Positions 61,434 through 64,000 of a stretch of 64,000 nucleotides of DNA are shown piece by piece. The notes under the pieces were generated by a model, which did not search any database, was not told the origin of the DNA, and saw only the letters and a program-made list of their open reading frames with translations. The position numbers and the translations under genes were made by a program. The DNA comes from Neolewinella persica DSM 23188 (GTDB lineage Bacteria; Bacteroidota; Bacteroidia; Chitinophagales; Saprospiraceae), in assembly GCF_000373105.1 (NCBI RefSeq), contig NZ_KB890447.1, forward strand, positions 156,327 to 220,326, in the 5' to 3' direction. Each line of letters opens with the position of its first letter. Position 1 is the first letter of the stretch.

Positions 61434-61451
61434 GGCGGGGCCGCAGGTGCA
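61434..61451 (-). repeat. 18-bp dispersed repeat after a terminator
   Basis: Minus-strand TGCACCTGCGGCCCCGCC, beginning 3 bp after the T-run of the terminator at 61390-61431. Confidence 0.85.
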
Positions 61452-61554
61452 GTAAAAGGTTATTGAAAGCACCGGAAGGACCCTGGTCGAGACGCTGTGC
61501 GTCGAGTGGCCTATTGGTTGCTAGGCACCGGGAGGTCCGGCACCTGCACTCAAC

Positions 61555-62454
61555 TTAATTCCGCAAAATAAAATCAGCCATCACCTCCCGGTGCCGACTT
61601 TTTTCGTTCAGTGCCATGTCCCGCCACAGCCCACCATGGTCGAGGTCGAGGACGTGGTAAATCGTCGCGCCACGGTAACCTGAAGCCCGGATAGCCTCCT
61701 CGTAAGTTTTGGTGTAATTGTACAGTCCTATTTCAGAAACCAGCAACATCGGTGCCTTTACCTGGTCGAGGTATTCAGTGGGGGAGGCCTCCAGCCAGCC
61801 TGCAGGGGAGGGCCCAAATACAGCTTCGACGTGCTGTTTGGCCAGCGGTCGGTTGTCGGGGTCCTCATGTTCAGCGAATACTTTGTGGTAGGCCGGGATG
61901 TCGTAAGCACCAGCAATGGGAAGTAGCCCCTTTATATCATCTAATTCGAAGCCATGCTTCTTAAGGTAGCGCGGGTCAGAGCCTAGTATCGCCGCAAGGT
62001 ATGCACCACAGGAGTAGCCTCCGATAAATATTCGCTCGGGATCATAGCCATATTTCTCCGCTTGTTTTCTTAACCACGCAAAGGCGGCAGCTGCATCCTC
62101 GGCATGTGCCGGATGCTGTACGCCTTCGGTTCGCTCCGGCTCCACCCATTCCGCTGTACTCAATCGATGCCCGACACTCGCCACAGCAATACCCGATCTT
62201 GCCAGTTTCCGCGCCAACGGCATTTCCTGGTTCCGGTCCACGAACGCCCAGGCACCACCACCGAGCCAGAGCAGTAAGGGGGGCTTTTTTTTAGTTTCCG
62301 GGACCACCAGGTTAAGCATTTGTAAACTGTCACCGGTGGGTAAATATGCCAGGTTCGAAATTTCCTGATAGGCCACAGTATCGGCTTGCTGGCAATTGAC
62401 CGTCAGTTGGCCACCAATGAAAAAACTGATGAGGAATAAGAGATAATGCTTCAT
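61555..62454 (-). CDS. Secreted alpha/beta hydrolase (esterase/lipase-like)
   Basis: A 299-residue protein from ATG 62454, chosen for its signal peptide (KHYLLFLISFFIGGQLTVN); the open frame reaches 62778 only through the 3' part of the neighbouring gene. The fold shows an oxyanion motif LLLWLGGGAW, a nucleophile elbow in FIGGYSCGAYLAAILG and a final His in LDLDHGGLWRDM. Similar to BD-FAE-type carbohydrate esterases, but the substrate is unknown. It is 3 bp downstream of the DUF885 gene on the same strand, a likely operon. Confidence 0.82.
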   Translation of the reverse strand: MKHYLLFLISFFIGGQLTVNCQQADTVAYQEISNLAYLPTGDSLQMLNLVVPETKKKPPLLLWLGGGAWAFVDRNQEMPLARKLARSGIAVASVGHRLSTAEWVEPERTEGVQHPAHAEDAAAAFAWLRKQAEKYGYDPERIFIGGYSCGAYLAAILGSDPRYLKKHGFELDDIKGLLPIAGAYDIPAYHKVFAEHEDPDNRPLAKQHVEAVFGPSPAGWLEASPTEYLDQVKAPMLLVSEIGLYNYTKTYEEAIRASGYRGATIYHVLDLDHGGLWRDMALNEKSRHREVMADFILRN

Positions 62455-62456
62455 GA

Positions 62457-63767
62457 TTACTTTTTTACGATTATATCGTTCAGTAAGGACAGGGGTAAAG
62501 GACCGTACTGCAGCACTTGGGTGTGGAAGTCTATCCAGTCGAAGTCCTTCTTTTGTGCCGCAGCTTGCTGCCAGCGCAGGAAGGTCTCCGCACCATATTT
62601 GTAGGTAATGACCTGCGCCGGCCACCGGCGCATCCGGGCAATCTCCCGCCGGGCTATGTCGTCCAGTCCACTGGAATATTCTTGCCAGAAGCTGAGGGCC
62701 TTTTCGTCTGACCACCCGTAGTAATTCAGGCCAATGTCCATCGGTACCCGCAGGGACCGGATGAGGTCCCATTCCCATTTGCCGTATTCATCGAAGTCAG
62801 TAGGATAAGCACCAAACTCTTGGCCGATCTCTTCGATGTAGGCCGCCCAGCCTTCTACGTAGGCTGAATAATTGAATAACTGCGCTATTTCCGATCGCTC
62901 GCTAAGTTGACCAGTATAACTTCTCTCATAATGGTGACCGGGCAACCCTTCGTGGGTATACAGCCAGCCAATTTGCCGCTTTTCGAAGGGGCGATCAAAG
63001 TAGGTGTAATAAAAAGTATCGTCGCGGTAGAATCCGGGGACTTGCGCCATCCGCTCATTCTGGTTCTGCGCAATGTCCAGCGCCGGGATCATTTCAATCT
63101 TTGGGAAATAATCCGGCAAGGTGGACAGCAAGTGCCGATGCAACTTTTCGCAAGCTGCCTGTACTTCCGCCGCACTGTGAAAATAGCGCGCCGGAACAGT
63201 TAGTTGTGCATGAAAAACTGCGGGATCCCGTTCTTCACGGCGGGCAATTTCTGCCATGGCTGCTTTCACCTGCTTTACTTCCCGCAACCCGAAGGCGTAG
63301 AGGGAGTCTGGCTCTACCGACAGGTCCACCCATCGTTTTAAAAAGTAACGGTACCAGGCTTTTCCATTGGGTACGGTACTCAGTCCGCCAGTAGCGATGG
63401 TGTCTGGCCGGTTATTGTTCCAGTCCGCTTCCAGCTCCAGTCGGGCTAGGTTCAACTCCGTTTCGTAGGCCATAACCCGATAATCCAGGTATTGATCTGG
63501 GGAGAGATCTTTGGCCTTAACGCCGGCTAGGTCTTTTTTGACCTGGGTAAAGAACACAGCCTGCTGTTCTATCCCTTTCGGAGAGGCAATAGCTGACAGG
63601 TTGTCAACGTAGGCAATACGGAAACCTGGCACTTCGAGGCTTTCATAGCCAAACCGGAAGGCCTGTTTTAGTGTCTCGAAGTCCGTCGTCGCCATGGCGG
63701 GTTGTGCCTGGCAGCCGATACTGAGGAGTAAAATACAGGCGACGCTGGTATAAAAAGAATTATGCAT
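62457..63767 (-). CDS. DUF885-family lipoprotein (putative metallopeptidase)
   Basis: A 436-residue protein with a lipobox (LLLSIGCQA, Cys19). DUF885 proteins share a helical fold with a zinc site; the metal-binding motif is visible as THEGLPGHHYER (about 275-286), with additional conserved parts FYYTYFDRPFEKRQIGWLY and YSAYVEGWAAYIEEIGQEFG. Enzymatic activity of the family is inferred, not generally shown. Co-directed with the hydrolase at 61555. Confidence 0.85.
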   Translation of the reverse strand: MHNSFYTSVACILLLSIGCQAQPAMATTDFETLKQAFRFGYESLEVPGFRIAYVDNLSAIASPKGIEQQAVFFTQVKKDLAGVKAKDLSPDQYLDYRVMAYETELNLARLELEADWNNNRPDTIATGGLSTVPNGKAWYRYFLKRWVDLSVEPDSLYAFGLREVKQVKAAMAEIARREERDPAVFHAQLTVPARYFHSAAEVQAACEKLHRHLLSTLPDYFPKIEMIPALDIAQNQNERMAQVPGFYRDDTFYYTYFDRPFEKRQIGWLYTHEGLPGHHYERSYTGQLSERSEIAQLFNYSAYVEGWAAYIEEIGQEFGAYPTDFDEYGKWEWDLIRSLRVPMDIGLNYYGWSDEKALSFWQEYSSGLDDIARREIARMRRWPAQVITYKYGAETFLRWQQAAAQKKDFDWIDFHTQVLQYGPLPLSLLNDIIVKK

Positions 63768-63838
63768 AGGGCCGCAAGGTGGGGCTAAGGCGCGGAGATG
63801 GACTTGACGAATATTGCTAATTGCGTGTTCTGCGCGCT

Positions 63839-64000
63839 GGTTGCAGGGTCGCTTCGCTCCTGTTGCAAAGGCTCACTGCGTTCGCGTTGCAGGTGTTGCA
63901 GTAGTTCCACTGCTGCAACTCCCGCAACCGGAGCGCAGCGACCCTGCACCCCCTGCAACCGGAGCGCAGCGACCCTGCAACTCCTGCAACCGGAGCGCAG
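63839..64000. repeat. 31-bp tandem repeat array reaching the window edge
   Basis: The 20-mer GCAACCGGAGCGCAGCGACC starts at 63924, 63955 and (cut) 63986, a 31-bp period, after inverted variants (63846-63870). The same 20-mer is found at 43574 and, with changes, at 37222. The array continues beyond the window. Confidence 0.88.

Noticed and set aside
63839..64000. 31-bp period array as a CRISPR
   Set aside because: The intervals between 20-mers are near-identical (CTGCAACTCCT-like), not unique spacers, and the unit is known from other non-array sites.
1..64000. Prophage or integrative element as source of the defence genes
   Set aside because: No integrase, tRNA att site, capsid, tail or conjugation genes were recognised in the window.

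Overview
The window reads as chromosome of a marine, polysaccharide-degrading member of the Bacteroidota, most likely near Saprospiraceae/Lewinella. The signs are a SusC/SusD pair, several proteins with Por/type IX secretion (T9SS) C-terminal sorting domains, lipoproteins with Bacteroidota-style signal peptides, alginate lyases of families PL6 and PL17, and a GH16 agarase-like enzyme. No rRNA, tRNA, integrase or intact IS was recognised. The taxonomic placement is inference from gene content only.

Region 1 (about 1-15.2 kb) looks like a defence/conflict island. It holds a PD-(D/E)XK nuclease-like protein and a type I restriction-modification system (hsdM-hsdS ... hsdR). That system is split by a tightly coupled four-gene operon of unknown function: a secreted protein, a three-helix membrane protein, an exported trypsin-like protease with a membrane-anchored C-terminus, and a LamG lipoprotein. 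Next comes a three-gene set with the order and features of a toxin-antitoxin-chaperone (TAC) system: RelE/HigB-like toxin candidate, XRE antitoxin with a C-terminal extension, SecB-like chaperone. A Pif1-helicase remnant, a small XRE repressor with twin operator-like sites, and an exported barnase-type RNase overlapping a 90-residue acidic protein (putative immunity partner) complete the island.

Region 2 (about 15-46 kb) is mixed: a CHAP amidase with T9SS domain flanked by 58-bp direct repeats, an AraC-type regulator, an S41-like protease, mutS, a WG-repeat lipoprotein, a PL6 alginate lyase and GH16 enzyme, an intradiol dioxygenase-like protein, an S9 peptidase, a serine hydrolase, a PcfJ-like protein, rdgB, a DUF4340-like protein, a metallophosphoesterase and a TIGR01777 epimerase. 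At least three decayed genes lie among these.

Region 3 (about 46.3-59.5 kb) is an alginate-utilisation locus in two converging operons. The plus arm is susC-susD, a FadR-type GntR regulator, an SDR (probable DEH reductase), a bicupin, and an Nramp-fold transporter lacking the metal-binding motifs. The minus arm is a PL17 lyase, kdgF and an ExuT-like MFS transporter. A shared palindrome TGGTNNACCA occurs upstream of susC (four units on an exact 13-bp period), the regulator, the PL17 operon (two units, same period) and the distant PL6 gene at 28 kb. These sites define a candidate regulon. KDG kinase and KDPG aldolase are not in the window.

Region 4 (59.5-64 kb) carries a DksA/TraR-like protein with a degenerate zinc finger, an outer-membrane protein, an alpha/beta hydrolase and a DUF885 protein.

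Overlying everything are dispersed repeats. An 18-bp element (consensus TGCACCTGCGGCCGCGCC) occurs about 16 times in both orientations, between and inside genes (hsdM, hsdR twice, RNase, mutS and others). A larger hairpin element is shared by mutS and the 41.4-kb intergenic region. There are also CTGCAAC-based tandem repeats and several MITE-like inverted-repeat elements, some starting exactly at stop codons.
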